From Methanoculleus thermophilus (GTDB lineage Archaea > Halobacteriota > Methanomicrobia > Methanomicrobiales > Methanoculleaceae), in the NCBI RefSeq assembly GCF_001571405.1, contig NZ_BCNX01000006.1, forward strand, positions 186,001 through 250,000: DNA of 64,000 nucleotides, in the 5' to 3' direction. Shown here piece after piece: positions 44,055-51,750 of the stretch. Under the pieces are notes generated by a model. It had not been told where the DNA came from, searched no databases, and worked only from the letters and a program-made list of their open reading frames with translations. Each line of letters opens with the position of its first letter. Position 1 is the first letter of the stretch. The translations under genes and the position numbers were made by a program.

Positions 44055-45233
44055 ATGCCGAAGGACTCGTTTCGTATCGCTATCCCCCAGCCGATCCTGG
44101 ACGACCTGCATGATCGGCTCTTCCGTACCCGCTTCCCCGACGAGGTCGAGGGTGCGGGCTGGGACTACGGGACGAACCTGGCGTATCTGCGGGAGCTGGT
44201 CGATTACTGGCTGCACACCTACGACTGGCGGGCCCGTGAGGCGGAGTTGAACCGGTTCCATCACTACATCGCCGATATCGACGGAAACGAGATCCGGTTC
44301 ATCCACGAGCGCGCCAAAGGGCCGGATCCAATGCCGCTCATCCTCTTCCACGGCTGGCCTGACTCGATCTGCCGCTATCTCAAACTGATCCCGATGCTCA
44401 CCGATCCGGCGGCGTACGGCGGCGATCCCGCCGACTCGTTCGACGTCGTCGTCCCCTCGCTGATCGGCGATCCGGGGATGTCGCGATCGGACAAAGAACA
44501 ACCCCTTGCAAAGATGGCGGAGATATCCTATCGGCTGATGACCGAGGAACTCGGATATGAGCGGTTCGGCGCCGGCGGAGGGGACGGCGGCAGCCCGATA
44601 TCGCAGATCATCGGCGTCCGCCACCCGGAAGCGATCGTTGGCCTCCACCTCACCGACATCGGTTTCCCCATTCTCACGGCAAACTTCCCGGATCTCTCGG
44701 ATGCGGAGCGTGAGTATCTCGCGAGATCGCAGGCGTGGGGTCTTTCCGAGGGAGCGTACATGGTGCTCCAGGGGACGAAGCCGCAGACCCTTGCCTACGG
44801 GCTCGTCGACTCGCCCGCGGGCTACGCTGCATGGATCATCGAGAAGTTCCGCACCTGGAGCGACTGCGACGGCGACCTGGAGTCGGTCTACACGAAGGAT
44901 GAACTGCTGACGAACGTCATGCTCTACTGGACGGCCGGGCCTTCGGTCAGGGCCGTCAGCTACCGCGAGGAGTGGGTATCGGGTTCGCTTGCGCCCGACC
45001 AGCGGGTCGACGTCCCGGTGGGGCTCGCACTCCCCCCGAAGGATATCGATCCGATCCCTCCGCGGGAGTTTGCGGAGCGCAACTTGAAGGATATCCGCCG
45101 GTGGACGGTGCTCGAGCGCGGCGGCCACTTTGCGGCGATGGAGGCCCCGGAGTTGATGGCCCGGGAGATCCGGGAATTTTTCAGGCCGTTGCGTGCGAGA
45201 CAGAGAGGCAATCCTGAAGGGAAACGTTCGTAA
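44055..45233 (+). CDS. Epoxide hydrolase (EHN-domain alpha/beta hydrolase)
   Basis: A 392-residue alpha/beta hydrolase. The N-terminal ~110 residues match the EHN domain (IPQPILDDLHDRLFRTRFPD, YDWRAREAELNRFHHY) found in microsomal-type epoxide hydrolases. The oxyanion motif LILFHGWPDS is near residue 98, the nucleophile elbow GGGDGGSP near residue 176 (Asp rather than Ser), and the catalytic His in LERGGHFAAMEAPE near the end. Epoxide hydrolases add water to epoxides. The family is mostly bacterial and eukaryotic, so transfer is likely. ATG 44055 follows unnatural upstream codons. The gene appears intact. Confidence 0.88.
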   Translation: MPKDSFRIAIPQPILDDLHDRLFRTRFPDEVEGAGWDYGTNLAYLRELVDYWLHTYDWRAREAELNRFHHYIADIDGNEIRFIHERAKGPDPMPLILFHGWPDSICRYLKLIPMLTDPAAYGGDPADSFDVVVPSLIGDPGMSRSDKEQPLAKMAEISYRLMTEELGYERFGAGGGDGGSPISQIIGVRHPEAIVGLHLTDIGFPILTANFPDLSDAEREYLARSQAWGLSEGAYMVLQGTKPQTLAYGLVDSPAGYAAWIIEKFRTWSDCDGDLESVYTKDELLTNVMLYWTAGPSVRAVSYREEWVSGSLAPDQRVDVPVGLALPPKDIDPIPPREFAERNLKDIRRWTVLERGGHFAAMEAPELMAREIREFFRPLRARQRGNPEGKRS

Positions 45234-45273
45234 CCCCTGGCGTCGAGTTCCATGCATCGATGGGACGATCGAG

Positions 45274-45420
45274 ATGCCGAGGCTGGTACTGATCGATACG
45301 GCGACGGGTACAAGGATCCGCCACCGTATCAGGAGCTTAAAGCAGGCCTTACAGCAGCAAGAATGGTACGAAGCAAGGCTCGGCCGGCGCGTGCGGATCG
45401 AGAAGGAGTTTGAGCGGTAG
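45274..45420 (+). CDS. Small basic hypothetical protein, 48 aa
   Basis: A 48-residue basic protein: a short strand pair (PRLVLIDTATGTRIRH) and a charged helix (RSLKQALQQQEWYEARLGRR). It starts at ATG 45274, 40 bases after the epoxide hydrolase stop; the longer frame back to 45193 lies inside that gene. Composition is natural and the fold may be a tiny beta-beta-alpha unit, but nothing identifies it. Confidence 0.45.
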   Translation: MPRLVLIDTATGTRIRHRIRSLKQALQQQEWYEARLGRRVRIEKEFER

Positions 45421-45474
45421 CGCTGCTCCGGCGCCGGGAAAGGCTGATGCTTCCGCCGGGCGAACCTGAGAATC

Positions 45475-45886
45475 ATGCACGACGATGCAGTGGAACGGGT
45501 CTCTCTTGGGGAGGCTGTGACGGCGGCGGAGGTCTCCCGCCGGGAGGGGAGGAAGAACCCGGCGATTGCAGCAGGGCTCTCGCTCATCTTCAATGGTCTG
45601 TCTTGGTCAGGCATACAACGGGCAGTTCGCACGAGGCGTCCTGGTGCTGCTCGGGAGCCTCCTTGGCCTCTTTGTTCTGATCGTTCCGGGCGTGGCGATC
45701 TGGATCTGGGGCGTCTACGATGCCTACCGGACGGCGAAAGGGATGAACGAAGGGCTCATCCCCTACCGGGAGACGAGTCCCCTCATGATCGTGGCGTTCG
45801 TGGTCGTCTGGGCGGCGACGATCGTTCTGCTCTCGGCGGCTTCGGCGATGCTGCTCGCCGCGCTGGCGCTGCGGGGGATGCTGTAA
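45475..45886 (+). pseudogene. Frameshifted small membrane protein (TM2/DUF5683-like)
   Basis: The first frame, from ATG 45475, reads to KNPAIAAGLSLIFNG, the second continues as LGQAYNGQFARGVLVLLGSL and on to 45886, with two more membrane helices. Families of this kind have the unbroken phrase '...FIFPGLGQLYNGQFAKG...'. At 45597-45606 the DNA reads GGTCTGTCTTGG where GGTCTTGG would restore the frame, i.e. a four-base insertion that looks like slippage on TCTG/TCTT. The function of the intact family is unknown. It lies between the epoxide hydrolase unit and the ABC importer operon. Confidence 0.65.
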
Positions 45887-46060
45887 TGAGGCCCTTGCGT
45901 TCAATATCCTCAGCGATGGGACGAAAGGATAAGGAGATCTCGACCCTGCGTTGCATCACTCCGTCCAGGCTCTCGTCCCGATATACTCCCCACCCCTATT
46001 CTTCAGACTTGTTAGCACAATAAGAAACGTTCATATTACCAGATCGACAATAAAAGACCC

Positions 46061-46576
46061 ATGATTGGTCTCCCGGCGAATCGCCTCTTCTGCATTGCTC
46101 TCCTGTTTCTTTTCATCCCGGCTGCGGTCTGCGGCGTCCCCGTCACGCGCACGCTCTCGACTGCGGAGCCCGGGGCTGGCGAGGTATTCACCGTCTCGCT
46201 CTCGATCGACGGCATCCCCCTCGGCGGGGTTGTCGAGACGCTGCCGCCTGGTTATGCCTTCGCAGGAACCGATCACCCGGAGGACCGGGTCATTCTCCGG
46301 GGGCAGCAGATAGGATTTGCCGTGATGAACGATACCCGCATAACCTACTCTGTTGCGGCCCCCGCCTCCGGGAGCGGGGATATCACCGGGACATGGGAGG
46401 ACTTCCTTGGCGAATCGTACGGAGAGGTGGCCCCGTCGCACGTTGCAGTGGACGGCATCGAGACGGTGGCAATGAGCGCCGGGGAGAGACCTGCCTCGCA
46501 GGAGGCCGCCCCACCGTTTGCGGTTCTTGCAGCGATTGCCGCCCTCCTCATCGCCGGGTGGGGTGGTCGGCGGTGA
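46061..46576 (+). CDS. Secreted, C-terminally membrane-anchored protein
   Basis: A 171-residue surface protein with a signal peptide (LFCIALLFLFIPAAVCG), a single beta-sandwich domain (GEVFTVSLSIDGIPLGGVVE, ITYSVAAPASGSGDITGTWE) and a C-terminal membrane helix (FAVLAAIAALLIAGWGG) ending in Arg-Arg. The stop overlaps the GTG start of the substrate-binding gene (GTGA), so it is the first gene of the importer operon. The domain resembles adhesion or ligand-binding modules of archaeal surface proteins, so it may help capture the imported ligand. No family is confirmed. Confidence 0.65.
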   Translation: MIGLPANRLFCIALLFLFIPAAVCGVPVTRTLSTAEPGAGEVFTVSLSIDGIPLGGVVETLPPGYAFAGTDHPEDRVILRGQQIGFAVMNDTRITYSVAAPASGSGDITGTWEDFLGESYGEVAPSHVAVDGIETVAMSAGERPASQEAAPPFAVLAAIAALLIAGWGGRR

Positions 46577-47793
46577 AGCCCATTCCCATCCTTGCTCTTG
46601 CCCTCCTCCTGGTCCTCGCCGTCCCGGCGTCGGCCTCGACTGGTGGGGGCATCGTGGGGGACGCCGATGGCGACGGGGTTCTTACCAGCGCCGAGTACGC
46701 CTCGGCGACCCTCGCCTACCTCGACGCCGCCTATATGGGCGGCACCGGAGTTCTTGACCGGACCGATATCCAGGACGCCGCCTGGGTCTACACCTACTGG
46801 GATGGGAGACCCCTCACGATCACCGACTCGTCCGGGAAGACGATGACTCTCTATCGGCCCCTGCGCCGGGTCGTGACGTTCAGCGGCGAGTCTCTCGAGA
46901 CCCTGCGGTCGCTCGGGTTCGATATGGAGAAGGTCGTCGCCGTCGACAAATACAGCCACGAGAAGAAGACCTTCTTCCCCGAGTGCCAGGGTAAAGCGAA
47001 CGTCGGTTCGGTCTGGTCGCCCGACATGGAGAGGGTCCTCTCCGTCCGGCCGGATGCAGTCTTCCTCTACGCGACGATCAGCGTCTCCGCCTGCGACGAT
47101 ATCCAGAAGCGGCTCGAGGCGAGCAGCCCCAATATCCGAGTCTTCCGGTTCGACTGCTTCAAGCCTGCGACCTATGCAGGCGAGATCCGAACAATCGCAT
47201 CGATGATCGGTCGCAAGGATCGAGGCGAGGAGTTCGCATCGTTTTACGAGTCGACGATGGACCGGATCCGGGACGGCACGGCGGGCGTCCCGGACGGCGA
47301 GAAGACCAGGGTCTACTTCGAGTACTGGTACGACTACACGACGGTCTCGGCCGGGTCGGGCTACAACGAGAAGATCGGACTTGCCGGAGGAGTAAACCCC
47401 TTCTCCGTCGGGACCACGGAGTACCCAACCGTCGACCCCGAGGCAATCCTCCTTGCGGACCCGGAGGTCGTCGTCAAACTGGCCGGGCAGGGTCTGGCCG
47501 TCGGCGGATACGCGGGGCACGATCCTGAGGCACTCGGTGCAATCCGGTCGACGCTCATCGAGCGGCCGGGGTGGTCGAGCATCTCCGCGGTGAAGGACGG
47601 CCGCGTTTACGTCATCCACTCCGACATCCTCGGCGGCGCCCAGCACTTCATCGGGACGGCCTACCTCGCGAAGTGGTTCTACCCCGACCGGTTCGCCGAC
47701 CTCGACCCGCACGCCATTCACCAGCGCTACCTCACCGAGTTCCAGGGGATCGATTTCGACCTCGCATCCAAAGGGACATTCGTCTACCCGTGA
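46573..47793 (+). CDS. ABC transporter substrate-binding protein (iron/B12 type) with dockerin-like segment
   Basis: A 406-residue binding protein: signal peptide (IPILALALLLVLAVPASA), then at residues ~30-75 an EF-hand-like, dockerin-type segment (GDADGDGVLTSAEYASATLA, then GVLDRTDIQDAAWVY). A periplasmic-binding domain of the BtuF/FepB group follows (LYRPLRRVVTFSGESLETLR, ...LGFDMEKVVAVDKY, ...VEKDGRVYVI-type ending SAVKDGRVYVIHSDI). It starts at GTG 46573, overlapping the previous stop. The permease and ATPase follow directly. The ligand is probably a ferric complex, cobalamin or a related corrinoid. Confidence 0.85.
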   Translation: MKPIPILALALLLVLAVPASASTGGGIVGDADGDGVLTSAEYASATLAYLDAAYMGGTGVLDRTDIQDAAWVYTYWDGRPLTITDSSGKTMTLYRPLRRVVTFSGESLETLRSLGFDMEKVVAVDKYSHEKKTFFPECQGKANVGSVWSPDMERVLSVRPDAVFLYATISVSACDDIQKRLEASSPNIRVFRFDCFKPATYAGEIRTIASMIGRKDRGEEFASFYESTMDRIRDGTAGVPDGEKTRVYFEYWYDYTTVSAGSGYNEKIGLAGGVNPFSVGTTEYPTVDPEAILLADPEVVVKLAGQGLAVGGYAGHDPEALGAIRSTLIERPGWSSISAVKDGRVYVIHSDILGGAQHFIGTAYLAKWFYPDRFADLDPHAIHQRYLTEFQGIDFDLASKGTFVYP

Positions 47794-47804
47794 CCGGTGC
47801 AGCC

Positions 47805-48857
47805 ATGGAGCAGAACGTCACCATTCAAGAAGGATATGCCCGGCTGAAGAAGACCCGGGCCCTCTTCATCGGCGGACTCCTCATCGCCCTCGTCATCCTC
47901 ATCGGCGTCGCGGTCACGCTCGGATCGGCCGACTACACCATGGCCGAGTCGTACATTGCGATCCTTGCCGGGCTCTTCCCCGGGAGATTCACCGCCCCGG
48001 AGATGGCCGAGATCATCGTCTGGGACTACCGGCTCCACCGGGTGCTCTTTGCGGTCTGTGCCGGGTTCGGGCTTGCGGTGGCGGGCTCGATCATGCAGGG
48101 GATTCTTCGAAACCCGCTCGCGAGCCCCTTCACCCTCGGGATTGCTTCAGCAGCCACGACCGGCGCCTCGATCGCGATCGTCCTCGGCGCCGGGGTTGTC
48201 GGAGGGGAGTACCTCGTCATCGGCAACGCCTTCCTCTTTGCCCTGCTTGCCGCGCTTGCCATCTACGGGATGGCCCGTTACCGCGGGATAGGATCCGAGA
48301 CGATGGTCCTTGCCGGTATCGCCATTATGTATCTCTTCTCGGCGGTGACGTCGCTCTTGCAGTACGTCGGCAGCGCTGAACAGCTCCGGGCGGTGGTCTT
48401 CTGGACCTTCGGTTCGGTCGACAAATCCACCTGGCCCAAACTTGCCATCGTCAGCCTCGTCCTCGCCTGCACCATACCCTACCTCCTCTACCGCGCCTGG
48501 GACCTCAACGCCCTCGCCGAGGGAGACGAGGTGGCGGCAAGTCTCGGGGTGCCCGTGGAGCGCTCGATGATCCTCTTCATGATGATCGCCTCCCTGATCA
48601 CCGCGGTGATCATCTGCTTCACCGGGACGATCGGGTTTATCGGGCTTGTGGCTCCGCACATCACCCGGATGGTCATCGGCGGGGACTTCCGCACGCTCAT
48701 CCCCGCCTCCGGTCTCGTGGGAGCTCTCCTCCTCCTCGGTGCCGACAGCATCGCGCGCAGCATCCTTGCGCCGCAGGTCCTCCCCGTCGGGATCGTGACG
48801 GCGTTTCTCGGGGTGCCGTTCTTCATCTACCTCTTCATGCACCGGAGGAATGCCTGA
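47805..48857 (+). CDS. ABC transporter permease (FecCD/BtuC type)
   Basis: A 350-residue permease with about ten membrane helices. Family phrases are RLHRVLFAVCAGFGLAVAGS, MQGILRNPLASPFTLGIASA and the coupling segment GTIGFIGLVAPHITRMVIGG followed by LIPASGLVGALLLLGADSIA. Two copies form the channel with two ATPases. ATG 47805 is used; GTG 47790 overlaps the previous stop (GTGA) and is an alternative, as that overlap is also used one gene upstream. The stop overlaps the ATPase start (TGATG). Confidence 0.92.
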   Translation: MEQNVTIQEGYARLKKTRALFIGGLLIALVILIGVAVTLGSADYTMAESYIAILAGLFPGRFTAPEMAEIIVWDYRLHRVLFAVCAGFGLAVAGSIMQGILRNPLASPFTLGIASAATTGASIAIVLGAGVVGGEYLVIGNAFLFALLAALAIYGMARYRGIGSETMVLAGIAIMYLFSAVTSLLQYVGSAEQLRAVVFWTFGSVDKSTWPKLAIVSLVLACTIPYLLYRAWDLNALAEGDEVAASLGVPVERSMILFMMIASLITAVIICFTGTIGFIGLVAPHITRMVIGGDFRTLIPASGLVGALLLLGADSIARSILAPQVLPVGIVTAFLGVPFFIYLFMHRRNA

Positions 48858-49645
48858 TGGCCCGGCTCTCGGTCGAAGACCTCTCGTTTGCCTATCGTGA
48901 CCGCCAGGTGCTCCGGGGGATCACCTTCTCGGTCGACGCGGGCGAGGTCCTTGGGCTCGTGGGGCCGAACGGGTGCGGGAAGACGACGCTCATCCGGTGC
49001 ATCGACGGCATGCTCACCCCCCGGAGCGGCAGGGTGGTGCTCGACGGTCGGGAGACCCGCGGGATGCACCGGCGGGAGGTCGCGCAGGCGATGGCCTACG
49101 TGCCGCAGTCGGCCGGGAACCAGACCGCAGCGACGGTCTTTGAGACGGTCCTCATGGGGAGGCGGCCTTACCTGAACTGGACGGTGAGCAAGACCGACGA
49201 GGAGAAGGTGATTGCCGCGCTCGATGCTCTGGATCTCGGGGGGCTTGCGCTCCGCAGAGTCGGCGAACTCTCCGGCGGGGAACGCCAGCGGGTGATGATC
49301 GCCCGGGCCCTCGTGCAGGAGACGGGGGTGATCCTCCTTGACGAGCCGACGAGCAACCTGGATCTCTGCCACCAGATGGGGGTCATGGAGGTCCTCCGAG
49401 GCCTGGCTGAGAGGACGGGTCTTGCGGTCGTCATCGCAATCCATGACCTGAACCTTGCAGCCGCATACTGCCACCGTCTCATGGCGCTCAAGGCCGGCTC
49501 GGTCTACAGTTACGGGACGCCGGAAGAGGTGCTGACCGAGGAGATGCTCCGGTCCGTCTACGGCATCGAGGCGGTGGTGAAACGGGATCTTGCGGCGCCC
49601 TATGTGGTTCCTGTCCGGGGAGCGCGCCTGCAAAAAGAGGTGTAG
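48857..49645 (+). CDS. ABC transporter ATP-binding protein (FecE/BtuD type)
   Basis: A 262-residue ATPase with Walker A LVGPNGCGKTTLIRCIDGML near residue 36, Q-loop VPQSAGNQ, signature LSGGERQRV, Walker B VILLDEPTSNLD and the H-loop IHDLNLAA. The 'LDLCHQ' and 'AAYCHRL' context is typical of the iron-siderophore/B12 branch. It overlaps the permease stop and is the last gene of the four-gene importer operon. The gene ends before a ~80-base gap. Confidence 0.95.
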   Translation: MARLSVEDLSFAYRDRQVLRGITFSVDAGEVLGLVGPNGCGKTTLIRCIDGMLTPRSGRVVLDGRETRGMHRREVAQAMAYVPQSAGNQTAATVFETVLMGRRPYLNWTVSKTDEEKVIAALDALDLGGLALRRVGELSGGERQRVMIARALVQETGVILLDEPTSNLDLCHQMGVMEVLRGLAERTGLAVVIAIHDLNLAAAYCHRLMALKAGSVYSYGTPEEVLTEEMLRSVYGIEAVVKRDLAAPYVVPVRGARLQKEV

Positions 49646-49727
49646 GGTCGCCCCTCCCCGACAGAAAATCGATCCTTCCGTCTGCTTGCAAAAATAGAGT
49701 GGTTTTCCAGCCCGTCGGTATTCTGGT

Positions 49728-50213
49728 TTACCTCGGGGGTGTCCGCCGCTCGACCCGTTCTGTTGTGACGATCTCGGATGGTGGGGGCTCTTCCCTCCTC
49801 ATGGCCTCCGCTTCCTCCCTGGTCGGGGGAGTCATCGTCCCGGCCGACTGGATCAGGCTGTAGTCCGCTTCCTCTGGCCAGTTGTCCTCCTCGAATCCTG
49901 GCTCATTGTCCAGCCGCTGTTTGTCGATGTTCACGACAAAGTTGTCCTCCCCCGGGCGGTAAACCACGGACTCGGGTGGGACCGCAAACCTCTTTGCCGC
50001 CATGCCGAGGATGCCGCCGTACCTGAGGACCAGGTACTGGACCCGGCCTTCGGGGAACCCGATCCGCATATCGGATATCTCTCCAAGGTCCTCGCCCAGC
50101 TGGTTGACCACGTTCTTTCCCAGGATGTCGTCAGCCGACATGAACCATCGCTCTCCGGCTGCCCGAGTCCTGCGCTCAAGAATAACTTCCGAACGTTCCT
50201 GCATCTTCCTCAT
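49728..50213 (-). CDS. PRC-barrel domain protein
   Basis: A 161-residue protein. Residues ~25-100 form a PRC-barrel (FMSADDILGKNVVNQLGEDL, GEISDMRIGFPEGRVQYLVL, GMAAKRFAVPPESVVY), a small beta-barrel found in photosynthetic reaction-centre H subunits, RimM and many archaeal proteins. The C-terminal ~50 residues are acidic then Pro/Arg-rich and likely disordered. ATG 50213 or ATG 50204 may be the start; GGAG lies close to both. In archaea PRC-barrels are linked to division (CdpB) and RNA work, but this one has no decisive partner nearby. Confidence 0.75.
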   Translation of the reverse strand: MRKMQERSEVILERRTRAAGERWFMSADDILGKNVVNQLGEDLGEISDMRIGFPEGRVQYLVLRYGGILGMAAKRFAVPPESVVYRPGEDNFVVNIDKQRLDNEPGFEEDNWPEEADYSLIQSAGTMTPPTREEAEAMRREEPPPSEIVTTERVERRTPPR

Positions 50214-50466
50214 CTCCACTGCCCCACTCTCGGTAAGGCTGATATGCCTCCAGATCTTGGGCGTGCACTGAGTGCCCGTCCCCCATAAAATGATTACGCT
50301 GTAAGTACGAGATCCGCCGGCAAGGGCTAATCCGGCGGTATGGGCAATGATGCGGGCTCTCATTCCAATCAGAGTTATCAGCCCTGTCAATTGCCAAAAT
50401 AATGTTCAAATTGGCCCTGGAGTCAAATGGATGAAGTTATGTAGTGCTTACATCAATCCCCTCTCC

Positions 50467-50760
50467 ATGGGACCAACCGTCAGATTGAATCTTACCAAGA
50501 TTCTCGAGGCAACAGGTGAGTTGCAGAACTTTCTCGACCTTGGTAACGCCCGCCTGAAGGCGGAGGGAGCGTTATCGCAAGAAAGTTCTGAGGCTTTGAT
50601 CTTTGGCATGGCTGACGAGCTTGAGGATCACCTTCGGGCGATGCGTGACAGACAGGGGTCTGCCAGCATCAAGGATCTCCGGATCTGGACCCGGGCCTGG
50701 ATTGACGAGCGTCGGGAGATGCTCTCGAAGGGTTCTCCGCCGCAGGAGGACCGGGGATAG
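50467..50760 (+). CDS. Small helical hypothetical protein, 97 aa
   Basis: A helical protein (LNLTKILEATGELQNFLDLG, ALIFGMADELEDHLRAMRD) with a basic Arg/Lys-rich second half (DLRIWTRAWIDERREMLSKG). No family is recognised. The longer frame from 50347 starts in poor sequence, so ATG 50467 is chosen. The upstream 250 bases include the divergent promoter region shared with the PRC-barrel gene. Confidence 0.6.
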   Translation: MGPTVRLNLTKILEATGELQNFLDLGNARLKAEGALSQESSEALIFGMADELEDHLRAMRDRQGSASIKDLRIWTRAWIDERREMLSKGSPPQEDRG

Positions 50761-50813
50761 GCATCCTGGGTGATATCCGCCGGTGTTCAGGGGTTGGTTG
50801 ACCCGGGCTAGGG

Positions 50814-51350
50814 ATGACATTACCCTTTATTATTTCCCGGATCAATGCGGCCCCGATGCCTCACTTCGAACTCTTCTTCAAAACCGAGGAACTGCGGCGG
50901 AGGCTTGAGCCGCACTTGAAGATTATCCCGCCTTTCTTTCAATTCACGGTCCGGACCGGGACGCCGCAAGTCCGCTACTTCGATCAGAAGGATCCGATGT
51001 GGAAGGGCTTTCCCTTCCCGGTCCCTGATGGAACCGTCTATGTCTTTGACGATGACATCCCCGCAAGAGCCCTCGGGGGCGGGATGCAGAACCGGGCGAG
51101 CATCCGGGTCACTCCGGAGGATAAGGATGACGAGGCGATCGTCCTTCGCATCTGGCACGAGCTCCTGCACGCTATCGGGCAGCCTGCAGACGACATGGTC
51201 CGGCGGGCGGACGAATGGCAGAGCATCTCCGATCGACTGATCTGGGCGGCCTGGCAGTCGCTCTCGCGGCCGCTCGACGTGCCGTACTGGCATCGGAAAT
51301 TTTACTCGTGGTTGACGGATCGGGCGGCCGCAGGTGCTGGGGGCAGGTAG
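50814..51350 (+). CDS. Putative zinc metalloprotein with HExxH motif
   Basis: A 178-residue protein containing IVLRIWHELLHAIGQPADDM with HELLH, the classical zincin motif, near residue 120. The N-terminal half is a small alpha/beta region (FELFFKTEELRRRLEPHLKI) and the fold after the motif contains a Trp-rich helix (LIWAAWQSLSRPLDVPYW). The third zinc ligand is not certain; an Asp or Glu ~10 residues downstream (DDM, DEW) is possible. ATG 50814 or ATG 50856 (MPHFELFF) may be the start. There is no signal peptide, so it would act in the cytoplasm. Confidence 0.65.
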   Translation: MTLPFIISRINAAPMPHFELFFKTEELRRRLEPHLKIIPPFFQFTVRTGTPQVRYFDQKDPMWKGFPFPVPDGTVYVFDDDIPARALGGGMQNRASIRVTPEDKDDEAIVLRIWHELLHAIGQPADDMVRRADEWQSISDRLIWAAWQSLSRPLDVPYWHRKFYSWLTDRAAAGAGGR

Positions 51351-51750
51351 AGCCGCGGGCACTGCCCCCCGTTACTCCTCCCTCAACTCGGAAGCGGCTC
51401 CCGCGGTGTGTGCCCTCTTGGGGTTCCGTTGGCCAGCCGGGAAGATGGGCGACGAGATCCCCGGTCGTTCATGACACCCTCTTCATCGCCCGGGTCTTTC
51501 CGCGTGGTTCGCATCGGACGGCAGCATCCTTCTCTCCATTGGAGTTCTCCGGGGAGATTGAACTGGATTCCCAACTCCCTGGCGATCATTTTCCCCCCGC
51601 CTCCGTTACAGTATCGGGTGTGATACCATAATTGCCTTCTAAAGTCCTATGCTGTCTCATCTAACCGAATTTCTGTATATTTCCCGCAATTTGTAGAAAT
51701 GTATTCCGAAATCCTCAAAACTCCAGAGGAAAACCTATACTGGTTTCTGG
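51351..51750. other. Intergenic region
   Basis: A 400-base stretch. A leftward 68-codon frame (51383-51589) has GGAGG upstream of its ATG and could be a small gene, but its Arg/Pro-rich composition looks like noise. The last 130 bases are AT-rich (TATATTTCCC near 51676) and carry the symporter promoter. Confidence 0.4.

Noticed and set aside
44031-45632. A 533-codon open frame on the minus strand
   Set aside because: Antisense to the epoxide hydrolase; no natural domain pattern.
51383-51589. 68-codon minus-strand frame with a plausible Shine-Dalgarno
   Set aside because: Arg/Pro-rich sequence without a secondary-structure pattern; noted in the intergenic entry only.
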